The notes under the pieces: generated by a model
Told to the model about the DNA's origin: nothing
Databases searched by the model: none
What the model saw: the letters and a program-made list of their open reading frames with translations, nothing else
Shown: positions 43,890-53,287 of the stretch, in pieces
Numbering within the stretch: the first letter of the stretch is position 1
Layout of the letters: every line of letters starts with the position of its first letter
Program-made: the position numbers and the translations under genes
Source of the DNA: Maricaulis sp048268525
GTDB taxonomy: Bacteria > Pseudomonadota > Alphaproteobacteria > Caulobacterales > Maricaulaceae
Assembly: GCF_048268525.1 (NCBI RefSeq)
Contig: NZ_JBLWVH010000001.1
Span: 285,454 to 349,453 of the forward strand
Reading direction: 5' to 3'
DNA length: 64,000 bases

Positions 43890-45593
43890 CTACTCGCCCA
43901 TTTGAGCGTCGCGCAGGGCGCGGAACTCATTGCCTTCATACCAGTTCGGCCAATCGCCCGAATTGGCCAGACGCGAGCCTACATTGAAGAACAGCGTGGT
44001 GTCCTCGACCATGCCCGACATGTCCCAGTCGACGGAGTATTCGTCGGCCGGACCGTGATAGCGATTGGCGCGGTAGTCCTCGCCCATCGCTTCACCTGCC
44101 TCGGTGCCGCCTTCACGCAGATCAAACCCGCCATCGGCGTACAGCATCGGCACGCCATGCTTGGCGAGCGAGATATGGTCCGAGCGGTAGAAATAGCCCG
44201 CTTCCGGCGTCGGATCGGCAACGATATAGCGATCCTGTTCGGCGGCGGCTGCGGTCAGCACGTCTTCCAGTTCGGAAGCGCCGTGGCCGACCACGACCAC
44301 GTCGCGCGAACGACCGGACGGCAGGATGGCGTCGATATTGATGCCGCCCACGGTCTGGCCATAGGGCACGATCGGGTTTTCACCGTAATAGGCCGAACCC
44401 AGAAGGCCGGACTCCTCGGCGGTGACCGCCAGGATCATCACCGAGCGCTCGGGCGGATTGGCCACGAAGGCTTCACCGATCTCGAGGATGGCCGCGGTGC
44501 CGGTCGCATTGTCGACGGCGCCGTTATAGATACCGTCCTCGCCCTCAGGCACGTCGCGGATGCCGATATGGTCCCAATGCGCGGTGTAGAGCACGTATTC
44601 GTCCGGACGCGTTGTGCCGGGCACGATGCCGACGACATTGCGGGAGTCCATCGTCTCGGCCGTATTGACCAGCGAGCCGGTGGCGGTCAGGCCGGTCATC
44701 GGAACCGCCTCAAAGCCCGGCTGGGCCGCGGCTGCGGTCACGGCGTCAAAGTCGAGTCCGGCGAGGTCGAACATCTGGCGGGCCCGGTCTTCGGTGACCC
44801 AGCTTTCAATGTCGGCAAATGTGCCCTGGCCCGGTTCGCGTGCCAGATCGAGCTGGGTGCCCGACCACGAGCCCGAGACCACGTTCCAGCCATAGGAGGC
44901 AGGCGCCGTCTGGTGGATCAGGATGACCCCGGCTGCGCCCTGGCGGGCCGCTTCTTCGTACTTGTAGGTCCAGCGACCATAATAGGTCATGGCATTGCCG
45001 TTGAAGAGGCCGCTGTCCGGATTGGCATAGCCGGGATCATTGACCAGCATGACGACCGTACGGCCCTCGACATCGAGGCCCGCATAGTCGTCCCAGCCAT
45101 ATTCCGGCGCCACAACGCCATAGCCGACGAAGACCAGCTCGCTGTCAGTGATGGCGATGTCAGACGAGTTCAGCTTTGACCAGTAAACCACATCCTCGCC
45201 CATGCTCAGGCCGAGCGGTTCGCCCTCGAAGGCGACGTCAAAACTGGACTGTTCGGCGTCCAGCGTCACGGCGAGCAGGGAGACCGGCTGGAAATAGCTG
45301 CCGTCAAAACCCGGCTCCAGGCCGATACGGGCCATTTCGTCGGCAATCCACTGACTGGCGGCGATGCCGCCCGGTGTCGCCGGGGCGCGGCCCTCGAAGC
45401 TGTCATCGGCGAGGGTCGAAATGCGGTGACGCAGGTCGGCCTCGTTGATGGCGACGCTGGTCATGCTTTCGGTATGGCTGGCAGCGCTGTCTTCGGTCGG
45501 CGCGGCGGTTGCGTCTGTCCCGTTTTCGCTGGCGGGTGAGCAGGCGGCGATCGTCAGTCCGATCAGCGCTGCAGGAATTCCGGTATGTTTCAT
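43890..45593 (-). CDS. M28-family metallopeptidase lipoprotein
   Basis: 567 aa. The signal ends in lipobox IAAC (Cys near residue 18), so it is predicted to be lipid-anchored. A PA-like insert lies near residues 120-270. The M28 di-zinc core has AHWDHIG (first His), GAVDNATGTAAILEI (bridging Asp), AVTAEESGLLGS (catalytic and ligand Glu), and a late YHGPADE His. It removes N-terminal residues from peptides in the envelope. The ATG at 45593 is chosen because the signal peptide starts there. Divergent from the MFS gene. Confidence 0.9.
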   Translation of the reverse strand: MKHTGIPAALIGLTIAACSPASENGTDATAAPTEDSAASHTESMTSVAINEADLRHRISTLADDSFEGRAPATPGGIAASQWIADEMARIGLEPGFDGSYFQPVSLLAVTLDAEQSSFDVAFEGEPLGLSMGEDVVYWSKLNSSDIAITDSELVFVGYGVVAPEYGWDDYAGLDVEGRTVVMLVNDPGYANPDSGLFNGNAMTYYGRWTYKYEEAARQGAAGVILIHQTAPASYGWNVVSGSWSGTQLDLAREPGQGTFADIESWVTEDRARQMFDLAGLDFDAVTAAAAQPGFEAVPMTGLTATGSLVNTAETMDSRNVVGIVPGTTRPDEYVLYTAHWDHIGIRDVPEGEDGIYNGAVDNATGTAAILEIGEAFVANPPERSVMILAVTAEESGLLGSAYYGENPIVPYGQTVGGINIDAILPSGRSRDVVVVGHGASELEDVLTAAAAEQDRYIVADPTPEAGYFYRSDHISLAKHGVPMLYADGGFDLREGGTEAGEAMGEDYRANRYHGPADEYSVDWDMSGMVEDTTLFFNVGSRLANSGDWPNWYEGNEFRALRDAQMGE

Positions 45594-45795
45594 CTCAACC
45601 CCTATCAATCATTGGGCATTGCCCTTTTTCTGTGCAACATCGTGCCTGCGTCGCGGCGCGCTGCAAACTAGCGCACGCAGGCGTTTGATGGAAATCGGGT
45701 TTGACCAAACCTGAATGACCATTCATGTTTGCGTCGATGGAGAGCGATGCATCGCACGGTCGGACAACGACCGGCAGGCCTTGAGGGGAGAGATC

Positions 45796-47532
45796 ATGGC
45801 GAGTGAAAACGGGGACGGCGCATCCGCTGCCGCGACAAAAACCAGCAAAGGGTATCGCAGCCTTGTGATGCTGCTGCTGTTTCTGGTCTATGCGTTCAAC
45901 TTTCTGGATCGCCAGATCATTTCCATCCTCGCCATTCCGATCAAGGAGGATCTCGGCCTGACCGACGAGCAGCTTGGTCTGCTGGGCGGTATCGCCTTTG
46001 CCGTTCTCTATTCGACCCTCGGCGTTCCGATCGCCTGGTTCGCCGACCGCATGAGCCGGACCTGGATCATGACCGCCGCTCTGACGGTGTGGAGTGGTTT
46101 TACCGCGCTGTCCGGTTTTGCCCAGAACTTCACCCACCTCTTCCTGGCGCGTGTCGGTGTCGGCATTGGTGAAGCGGGTGGGGTCGCCCCGGCCTACACC
46201 ATCATCGCCGACTATCATCCGCCCGCAGAACGCTCGCGGGCCCTGGCGATCTACTCGCTGGGGATTCCGGTCGGCAGCGCTTTCGGCGTGATCGCCGGTT
46301 CACAGATCGCCGGCGGCGGCATTTCCGACGCGCTGGACTGGCGCTCGGCCTTCTTCATTGTCGGGATCGCCGGCATCGTTCTGGCGCCGATCTTCAAGCT
46401 GGTGGTTCGCGAACCCAAGCGCGGCCAGTTTGACAGTGTCCCGACCAAGACGGCCCAGGCCAAACAGGAAGTCGGTGTCTACCCGGCACACAAGGCCCGC
46501 ATTCTCTCCATTGCGGGAGCGGTGATCTTCACCCTTCCCAGCCTGCTTTCCATCTTCAACATCGCGGTCTTCGGTGCCACGTCCCAGCAGTCCATACCGC
46601 TGTTGCTTGCGGCGGCCGGTGTCGGCGCCGTGTCCGGTTGGATGGCGGGTCAATGGGTCGCCCGCACGACCAGCCCGGTCATGCTGATGGTCGGCCTCGC
46701 CGTGCTGATGCCGCTGTCCGCCCTGGTCGCCTGGCTTGTTCCCGCGATGGGCGGAGCCGGTCTCTCGACGGCGGCTATTGGTTGGCTGATCGGTCACGCG
46801 GCGGCTGGTTTCCTCATCGGCGCCTTCTTCGCCGCCTTCCGGGACTTCATGTCGCTGGCGCTCGAAAAGCCGAGCTTCTGGCTGATGATCATGGGGGCCT
46901 CGGCCTCGTCGATGATGGGCTATGGCGTCTTCTTCTGGCTGCCGTCCTTCTTCTCGCGCAGCTTCCAGCTCGGCCTGGTTGAAACCGGCTGGCTGTTCGG
47001 CGGCGTGCTCTTTGTAGCCGGCAGCCTGGGCATCTTCCTCGGCGGCGTGATGGGCGATGTGATGGGCAAGGCCAAGCGCTCCGCCTTCGCGACCGTGCCG
47101 GCGATCGCTTTCCTGTTGAGCGCACCGCTCTACTGGGCCGGGATCATGGCGCCGTCGCCGATGATGGCGGTGATCATCCTGTTCATCCCGACCGCGCTGG
47201 GCCTGGCCTGGCTGGGCCCGGTCCTGTCGGCCTTCCAGCACCTGATGCCACCGCACATGCGCACCAGTGCATCCTCGGTCTTCCTGCTGATCAACAACCT
47301 CCTGGGGATTGGCGGCGGCGTGTACGTGCTCGGCCGTGTGTCGACCGTGCTGCAGCCGACCTTCGGTGATGGCTCGCTGCGGATCTCCATCGTGATCGGC
47401 GCCAGCCTCTATCTCGTTGCCGCCTTCTTCATGTTCTGGGCGTCGCGCTATCTGGCCCGTGATTGGGAAGGCGATGGGGAAACCGTGCCTGTCCCGCAGG
47501 CCGAACCGCCGACGGAGGCTGAACCGTCCTGA
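45796..47532 (+). CDS. MFS transporter, Spinster-like
   Basis: 578 aa with 12 predicted helices. VYAFNFLDRQIISILAIPIKEDLGLTDEQLG near residue 28 is the Spinster family hallmark. The loop motif ADRMSRTWIM and GVGIGEAGGVAPAY follow. The central loop is long and partly hydrophilic. Substrate unknown; relatives are implicated in lipid or aromatic transport. The ATG at 45796 has GGGGAGAG upstream. The stop overlaps the next gene's start (TGATG). Confidence 0.87.
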   Translation: MASENGDGASAAATKTSKGYRSLVMLLLFLVYAFNFLDRQIISILAIPIKEDLGLTDEQLGLLGGIAFAVLYSTLGVPIAWFADRMSRTWIMTAALTVWSGFTALSGFAQNFTHLFLARVGVGIGEAGGVAPAYTIIADYHPPAERSRALAIYSLGIPVGSAFGVIAGSQIAGGGISDALDWRSAFFIVGIAGIVLAPIFKLVVREPKRGQFDSVPTKTAQAKQEVGVYPAHKARILSIAGAVIFTLPSLLSIFNIAVFGATSQQSIPLLLAAAGVGAVSGWMAGQWVARTTSPVMLMVGLAVLMPLSALVAWLVPAMGGAGLSTAAIGWLIGHAAAGFLIGAFFAAFRDFMSLALEKPSFWLMIMGASASSMMGYGVFFWLPSFFSRSFQLGLVETGWLFGGVLFVAGSLGIFLGGVMGDVMGKAKRSAFATVPAIAFLLSAPLYWAGIMAPSPMMAVIILFIPTALGLAWLGPVLSAFQHLMPPHMRTSASSVFLLINNLLGIGGGVYVLGRVSTVLQPTFGDGSLRISIVIGASLYLVAAFFMFWASRYLARDWEGDGETVPVPQAEPPTEAEPS

Positions 47533-48404
47533 TGACTGACGCGCACTTCACCGATCATTTCTTCGAGACCGCGGATGGGCCGCGCATTCACTGGCGCGAC
47601 TATCCGGCCATGGGCAAGGAGACCGGATTGCCGGTCATCTGCCTGCACGGGCTGACCCGCAATGTCAGGGATTTCGAGGATTTCGCGCCAATGGTCGCGG
47701 CAACCGGGCGGCGCGTGATTTCGATCTCCTCGCGCGGTCGCGGCCAATCCGATCATGATCCGGTGGCCACGCGGTATCAGCCACCGACCTATGCCGGGGA
47801 CGTGATGGCGCTGCTGGCTTCGATCGAGGTGTCGCGGGCGGTTTTTGTCGGGACGTCGATGGGCGGGCTGATGACCTTCATCATCGCCAGCTTGCAGCCG
47901 GATCTCGTGGCGGCGGCGGTGATCAATGATATCGGTCCGGAAATCAACAGTGACGGTCTGGACCGGATCAAGTCGAATGTCTCAAGCCGCGATCCGGTCA
48001 CTGACTGGGCCGAAGCCGCAGCGCGCACGCGCCAGTCAAACCTCGCCGCCTTCCCCAAGCGCGATGGTGATGCCGCTTTCTGGGATGATTTCGCTCGCAA
48101 GACCTGGGTCGAACGCGAGGATGGCACCATCGCGCTCGCCTATGACGGGGCCTTGGTCGAGCAGATGGATGAGGGCGGCGCGCTGCCTGATCTCTGGGAC
48201 TTCTGGACACCCTTTGCCGACATCCCGACCTTGGTCGTCCGTGGCGGCATATCGGACCTGCTGACGCCGGCGACCATCGCCGAGATGAAGCGGCGCAAGC
48301 CTGACCTGGCGACGGTCGAGGTGCCTGATGTCGGCCACGCCCCCTTCATCACCGAGCCGGAAGCCTGGCAGGCGGTTGAAGCCTTCCTCGGACGGGTCGA
48401 CTGA
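47532..48404 (+). CDS. Alpha/beta hydrolase coupled to the MFS gene
   Basis: 290 aa. Oxyanion region CLHGLTRNVRDFEDFAP is near residue 37, nucleophile GTSMGGLMTF near residue 107, and catalytic His GHAPFI near residue 271. Coupled translation with the transporter suggests the two handle the same compound, perhaps an imported ester, lactone or amide. The stop abuts the convergent histidine phosphatase stop (TGATCA). Confidence 0.85.
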   Translation: MTDAHFTDHFFETADGPRIHWRDYPAMGKETGLPVICLHGLTRNVRDFEDFAPMVAATGRRVISISSRGRGQSDHDPVATRYQPPTYAGDVMALLASIEVSRAVFVGTSMGGLMTFIIASLQPDLVAAAVINDIGPEINSDGLDRIKSNVSSRDPVTDWAEAAARTRQSNLAAFPKRDGDAAFWDDFARKTWVEREDGTIALAYDGALVEQMDEGGALPDLWDFWTPFADIPTLVVRGGISDLLTPATIAEMKRRKPDLATVEVPDVGHAPFITEPEAWQAVEAFLGRVD

Positions 48405-49037
48405 TCAGCTGAAATGTCGGGCGATGAGGTCGGCGTCCGGCTTCTCGTTCCAGAGCAGGCGTGATCCGGTTGTGCCGTCGATCTCGGCGGCGCACAGATG
48501 GCCGGTCTTCACCTTGGCATTGCCATCATCGCCGCTCAGCGCTGCGTGCATGTAGCGCAGGATGCCGTTCGAGGTGATCACCAGGGCGAGGCCGTCCGTT
48601 GTTGCCGCGTCCGTCATGGCCGCGAGCGCGTTGGCCTTGAGTTCCACCTCCGACGGTGACCAGTCGACACCGCCCGGACGGGTGTGGCGCTTGTCCCAGC
48701 AATCCAGCGCGTCCTGGCCGAATTCGGCAATGATCTCATCATTCGCCTTGCCGCCCCAGGACCCGTAATCGATCTCGGTCAAACGGGGGTCGATCTCGAT
48801 TTCGCCGGCAAAGCCTGTCAGTCCGGCGACGATCTCTGCCGCCCGGCGGGTCCGCTTGAGGGGGCCGCAGATCAGGCGGGCCGGGGTGACACCCGCCGCC
48901 TTCAGGGCCTCGCCCAGCGCCCGGGCCTGCGCCTCGCCGCTCTCGACCAGCGGCAGGTCTTCCTTCGCCCCGACCCAGACCGGCGTGTCGCCGGGGCCGA
49001 ATGTATTGCCGTGGCGGGCGAGCAGGATACGGCCCAT
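48405..49037 (-). CDS. Histidine phosphatase (phosphoglycerate-mutase-like)
   Basis: 210 aa. The catalytic RHG motif is in LLARHGNTFGPGD near residue 8, with an Arg in CGPLKRTRRAAE and a Glu near LTEIDYGSWGG. It is a small-molecule phosphatase of the 2H branch; substrate unknown. The start overlaps the kdsB stop (ATGA). Confidence 0.85.
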   Translation of the reverse strand: MGRILLARHGNTFGPGDTPVWVGAKEDLPLVESGEAQARALGEALKAAGVTPARLICGPLKRTRRAAEIVAGLTGFAGEIEIDPRLTEIDYGSWGGKANDEIIAEFGQDALDCWDKRHTRPGGVDWSPSEVELKANALAAMTDAATTDGLALVITSNGILRYMHAALSGDDGNAKVKTGHLCAAEIDGTTGSRLLWNEKPDADLIARHFS

Positions 49038-49816
49038 CAGACCAGCTCGCCTTCAGCCGCGATGATGCCCTCAACGCGGACAGCATCCTCCGGTGCATCG
49101 ACTGACCAGGCCGAGCGGCCGCGGTAGTCGGTCAGCACGACGCGGATCGGGATGCCATTCTCGAGCGCCCGCAACTGTTCCAGGCTCTCGGTCAGCTCAA
49201 ACGGGGTTGGCTCCAGCGCCACCAGCTCTTCCAGCGTGTCGCGGCGATAACCGTACAGGCCGATATGCTGATAGGTCGGCGCGCCCTCGTCCGGCTTGCG
49301 GCGGAAAGGGATGACATTCTTGGAGAAATACATCGCATCCATCGCCTTGTTGAAGACGACGGTGGTGCCCGAGGCAGACCCGTTCGCCTTGTCGGCGCGC
49401 ATGCGGGCCTCGGTCTCGGGCGGCAGGGCGATGGCGGGTGTGGCCATCTGCAGTGACGGGTCGCCGCGCAGGGTTTCGGCAACCCCGCCGATCACCCAAG
49501 GCGGGATCAATGGCGCGTCGCCCTGGACGTTGATGATGATATCGGCGTCGCTGTTCAGACGCTTCACCGCGTCCAGCGCCCGTTCGGTGCCGTTGCGACA
49601 GTCCGGATCGGTCATGACTGCCTCGCCGCCGGCGGCTGCGACCGCGTCCATGATCCGCTGATCGTCAGTTGCGACGACAACCCGGTCGACGCCGGGCGCT
49701 GCCGCGGCGATGCGCCAGACGCGCTCGACCATCATCCGGCCGGCGATCATCGCCAGTGGCTTGCCGGGAAAACGGGTCGATCCGAAACGGGCGGGAATGA
49801 CGGCGAGAACGGACAT
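49037..49816 (-). CDS. kdsB: 3-deoxy-manno-octulosonate cytidylyltransferase (CMP-KDO synthetase)
   Basis: 259 aa. VIPARFGSTRFPGKPLA near residue 5 is the nucleotide-binding signature. VVVATDDQRIMDAV and NVQGDAPLI near residue 98 follow; QHIGLYGYRRDTL is typical of KdsB. It activates KDO with CTP for lipopolysaccharide core. The ATG at 49816 starts the fold directly. Co-transcribed with the phosphatase. Confidence 0.92.
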   Translation of the reverse strand: MSVLAVIPARFGSTRFPGKPLAMIAGRMMVERVWRIAAAAPGVDRVVVATDDQRIMDAVAAAGGEAVMTDPDCRNGTERALDAVKRLNSDADIIINVQGDAPLIPPWVIGGVAETLRGDPSLQMATPAIALPPETEARMRADKANGSASGTTVVFNKAMDAMYFSKNVIPFRRKPDEGAPTYQHIGLYGYRRDTLEELVALEPTPFELTESLEQLRALENGIPIRVVLTDYRGRSAWSVDAPEDAVRVEGIIAAEGELV

Positions 49817-50007
49817 GGCGGGCCTCAAATCCAGTGATCACCGGCTTGTTCCACACACGCGCTGCAATTTCCACTCCCGCATCAAGCCCGGCAGGCCCGG
49901 ATGCTGGAATTTTCCGTGCGTGAGCTGCACGGATGTCCTAGAGAGTGCGGGCGCGCCATATGGCTTGCGCACAGATTTACCCCTCAAACCGCCAGCAAGG
50001 ACCGGAC

Positions 50008-51021
50008 ATGCGCCATTTCCTTTCGACCGCAGATTGGACCCGCAACGAACTTCAGGGCCTGCTCGACCGAGCCAGCGCCTTCAAGTCCGGCACGGTCAGC
50101 CGATCACTCGAAGGCAAATCGGTAGCGCTGGTCTTCTTCAATCCGTCGCTGCGGACGCGGACCTCTTTTGATATCGGCACGCAACGCCTGGGCGGCCACG
50201 CCATCGTGCTCGACGCCAAGGGCGCGACCTGGCCGATGGAGTTCGGTGATGGCGCGGTGATGGATGGCGACAAGGAAGAGCATGTCCGCGAGGCCGCGCG
50301 TGTGCTGTCCTCCTATGTCGACCTGATCGCCATCCGCTGCTTCCCGGAATTCAAGGACTGGCAGTCCGAGCGCGAGGACCCGCTGATCGAGGCCTTCGCC
50401 AAACACGCCACCGTGCCGGTCATCAACATGGAAACCATCGTCCACCCCTGTCAGGAGCTGGCCCATATGCTGGCGCTTCAGGAGCGGATGGGGCCGATTG
50501 CCGACAAGACCTATCTTCTGACCTGGGTGCCACATCCCAAGCCGCTCAATACGGCGGTCGCCAATTCCTCCCTGCTGATCGCTTCCAAGTTCGGCGCCAA
50601 TGTCCGCATCCTGGTGCCCGACGAGGCCTATCGCCTCGATGAGCGCTACATGTCGGCGGCCGAGCGCTTTACCGCCGAGGGCGGCGGTTCGGTAACGCTG
50701 ACGACGGATGTCGAGGCCGCCTATAACGGTGCCGATGTGGTCTATGCCAAGAGCTGGGGCGCTCTGCCCTTCTATGGCAATTGGGGCGACGAGGCCCCGC
50801 TTCGGGCCAAGGGCGCTGACTTCATGATCACGCCGGAAAAGATGGCCCTGACCAATAATGCCACCGTCAGCCACTGCCTGCCGATGCGCCGCAATGTGAA
50901 GATTGCTGACGCGGTGGTCGACAGTCCGGCCTTCATGGGCATCGAGGAGGCGGCCAATCGCCTGCCGGTACAGATGGCGGTGATGGAAACGCTGGCCTCA
51001 CAACCGGGAGGGGCGGAATGA
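50008..51021 (+). CDS. argF': N-acetylornithine carbamoyltransferase
   Basis: 337 aa. The carbamoyl-phosphate motif is SLRTRTSF near residue 50. The rest resembles Xanthomonas AOTCase rather than OTCase: VINMETIVHPCQELAH, LTWVPHPKPLNTAVANS, VVYAKSWGALPF and HCLPMRRNVK. It carbamoylates N-acetylornithine, so deacetylation happens later than in the usual pathway. The ATG at 50008 has AAGGA 6 nt upstream. It leads the arg operon and overlaps the next start (ATGA). Confidence 0.93.
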   Translation: MRHFLSTADWTRNELQGLLDRASAFKSGTVSRSLEGKSVALVFFNPSLRTRTSFDIGTQRLGGHAIVLDAKGATWPMEFGDGAVMDGDKEEHVREAARVLSSYVDLIAIRCFPEFKDWQSEREDPLIEAFAKHATVPVINMETIVHPCQELAHMLALQERMGPIADKTYLLTWVPHPKPLNTAVANSSLLIASKFGANVRILVPDEAYRLDERYMSAAERFTAEGGGSVTLTTDVEAAYNGADVVYAKSWGALPFYGNWGDEAPLRAKGADFMITPEKMALTNNATVSHCLPMRRNVKIADAVVDSPAFMGIEEAANRLPVQMAVMETLASQPGGAE

Positions 51022-52343
51022 ATCCGAACGCACCGGGCGTCCGCCAGACCATCGTTCAATTGCTGTCGCACATGCGCGACGGCAAGGAGATCCGTGAATA
51101 CCTGCACCGCTTTTCCGGCATCGACCAGGAGCGTTTCGCCGTCATCAAGGTCGGCGGTGCGGTCATCCAGGACGACCTTCCGGGCCTCGCTTCGGCGCTG
51201 GCCTTCCTGCAGACGGTCGGCCTGACACCGGTCGTTGTTCATGGCGGTGGTCCGCAACTCGACGCAGCGCTGGAAGCGGCGGATATCCCGACGGAGCGCG
51301 TTGATGGATTGCGCGTCACCCGCGACAAGGCGATCCCGATCATCCGGGATACGCTGACCCAGGCCAATCTGGCGCTGGTCGATGCGATCCGCGATGCCGG
51401 CGGCCGGGCAGCTGCCGTGCCGCGCGGCGTGTTCGAGGCCGATATCGTTGACGCGGACAAGCTGGGCCGGGTCGGTGAGCCGCGCCATATCCATCTCGAT
51501 CTGGTGGGGTCGGCGGCGAGGGCCGGGCAGGCGGCGATCCTGGCCTGTCTCGGCGAGACGCCGGATGGCACGCTGGTCAATATCAATGCCGATGTCGCCG
51601 TTCGGGCCTTGGTGCATGCGTTGCAGCCCTACAAGGTGGTCTTCCTGACCGGCACTGGCGGTTTGCTGGACGAGGATGGCGACATCCTGTCCTCGATCAA
51701 CCTGGCGACTGATTTTGGTGACCTGATGCAGGCCGACTGGGTCAATGGCGGGATGCGGCTCAAGCTTGAGGAGATCAAGCGTCTCCTCGACGACCTGCCT
51801 CTGTCCTCATCGGTCTCCATCACCCGTCCGTCAGAACTGGCGCGCGAACTGTTCACCCATGCCGGGTCGGGCACGCTGATCCGCCGCGGTGAGCGGATTG
51901 TCGCCACCGATGACAAGTCGAGCCTCGATCTGGGGCGTCTGGATGATCTGGTCAAGGCGGCTTTCGGCCGGTCGGCCGTCTCCGGATATTGGGACAGGCT
52001 GGTTGTGGACCGGGCTTTCGTCACCGAGAGCTATCGCGCCGCAGCGATCACCACGCGGCTGGATGGCTGGGTCTATCTTGATAAATTTGCTGTCCTTGAC
52101 GAGGCGCGCGGTGAGGGGCTGGGGCGGACGGTGTGGAACCGGCTGGTCGATTATGCACCGCGACTGATCTGGCGCTCGCGTACCAATAATCCGGTCAATG
52201 GCTTCTATTTCGAGGAGTGTGACGGCGCGGTGCGGCGGGATGAATGGACCGTGTTCTGGCGCGGCGAGATGGGTCCGGTCGAAGTGGCCGACGTGGTGGA
52301 AAAGGCCTTCGCCCTGCCGCCGACCCTCGAGGCGCCGAAATGA
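51018..52343 (+). CDS. argB: Bifunctional N-acetylglutamate synthase/kinase
   Basis: 441 aa. Residues about 1-285 are an amino-acid-kinase fold (VIKVGGAVI near residue 41, VVVHGGGPQLDAAL, NINADVAVRAL, FLTGTGGLLDEDG). Residues about 290-441 are a GNAT-like domain (VYLDKFAVLDEARGEGLGRTVWN, RTNNPVNGFYFEECDG). This layout and sequence match, from memory, Maricaulis maris NAGS/K, whose crystal structure is known. It does both the first and second steps of arginine synthesis. Start and stop overlap both neighbours by ATGA. Confidence 0.94.
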   Translation: MNPNAPGVRQTIVQLLSHMRDGKEIREYLHRFSGIDQERFAVIKVGGAVIQDDLPGLASALAFLQTVGLTPVVVHGGGPQLDAALEAADIPTERVDGLRVTRDKAIPIIRDTLTQANLALVDAIRDAGGRAAAVPRGVFEADIVDADKLGRVGEPRHIHLDLVGSAARAGQAAILACLGETPDGTLVNINADVAVRALVHALQPYKVVFLTGTGGLLDEDGDILSSINLATDFGDLMQADWVNGGMRLKLEEIKRLLDDLPLSSSVSITRPSELARELFTHAGSGTLIRRGERIVATDDKSSLDLGRLDDLVKAAFGRSAVSGYWDRLVVDRAFVTESYRAAAITTRLDGWVYLDKFAVLDEARGEGLGRTVWNRLVDYAPRLIWRSRTNNPVNGFYFEECDGAVRRDEWTVFWRGEMGPVEVADVVEKAFALPPTLEAPK

Positions 52344-53287
52344 GCGCCCGGCGGGTCGGCCTGGTCGGCGCGCGCGGCCATACCGGACGGGAACTCCTGC
52401 GCCTGATCGGTGAGCGTGACGATCTGGAGCTGGCCTTCGCCAGTTCGCGCGAATGGGCCGGTCGCCCGGTCGCGGAGATGGCGCCGGAAATCACCACTGG
52501 TCTCGACTTCGAAGCCCTGTCGCCGGACGACGTGGCGGCGCGTGATGTGGACGCCGTTATCCTGGCTCTGCCAAATGGTGCCGCGGCTCCCTTCGTGGCG
52601 GCCATCGCCGCGGGCACCGTGATCGTCGACCTTTCGGCCGATTATCGCTTCGACGAGGCCTGGACCTATGGCCTGCCGGAGATTTACGGACGGGACCGCC
52701 TCATCGGTGCACGGCGGATCGCCAATCCGGGCTGCTATGCGACCGCCGGCCAGCTGGCGATCGCGCCGCTGCGCGGTCAGCTCGACGGCGATGTCCATGT
52801 GTTCGGCGTGTCCGGCTATTCCGGTGCCGGCACCTCGCCCTCGCGCAAGAATGACACCGAAGCCTTGGCCGACAATCTCATGCCTTATGCGCTGGCCGGT
52901 CATCTGCACGAAGGCGAGATGGCGCGTCATACCGGCGAGAGCGTTTGCTTCACCCCGCATGTTGCTGCCTTTTTTCGTGGTATTGTCGCGACCACGCACC
53001 TGACCTTGAAAGCTTCCATGACGTCTGGGGACGTGCGGGCGACCTTCGAGCGGGCCTATGCCGACGAGCCACTGATCCAGGTGACCTCTGACATCCCCGA
53101 AGTCCGCGATGGCGCCCGGCAGCCCGGTGCGGTGGTCGGTGGTTTCGCCGTCAGTGCGGACGGCCGCCGACTGGTCGTTGTCAGCGCGCTCGACAATCTG
53201 CTCAAGGGCGCCGCCGTTCAGGCGATGCAGAACCTGACCCTGGCGCTGGGCCTGCCAGAGGGGCGCTACCGACCGTCGCCGCTATAA
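52340..53287 (+). CDS. argC: N-acetyl-gamma-glutamyl-phosphate reductase
   Basis: 315 aa. The NADP motif is GLVGARGHTGRELLRLI near residue 7. The catalytic Cys is in ANPGCYATAG near residue 130, followed by GVSGYSGAGTSPS. It is the third arginine enzyme. Its 3' end overlaps the convergent glycosyltransferase gene by 22 bp. Confidence 0.94.
   Translation: MSARRVGLVGARGHTGRELLRLIGERDDLELAFASSREWAGRPVAEMAPEITTGLDFEALSPDDVAARDVDAVILALPNGAAAPFVAAIAAGTVIVDLSADYRFDEAWTYGLPEIYGRDRLIGARRIANPGCYATAGQLAIAPLRGQLDGDVHVFGVSGYSGAGTSPSRKNDTEALADNLMPYALAGHLHEGEMARHTGESVCFTPHVAAFFRGIVATTHLTLKASMTSGDVRATFERAYADEPLIQVTSDIPEVRDGARQPGAVVGGFAVSADGRRLVVVSALDNLLKGAAVQAMQNLTLALGLPEGRYRPSPL

Noticed and set aside
49913..49933. 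Arginine-repressor site or attenuator before argF'
   Set aside because: Only a 7-bp inverted repeat (TCCGTGC/GCACGGA); it does not resemble a known ARG box and has no terminator after it.
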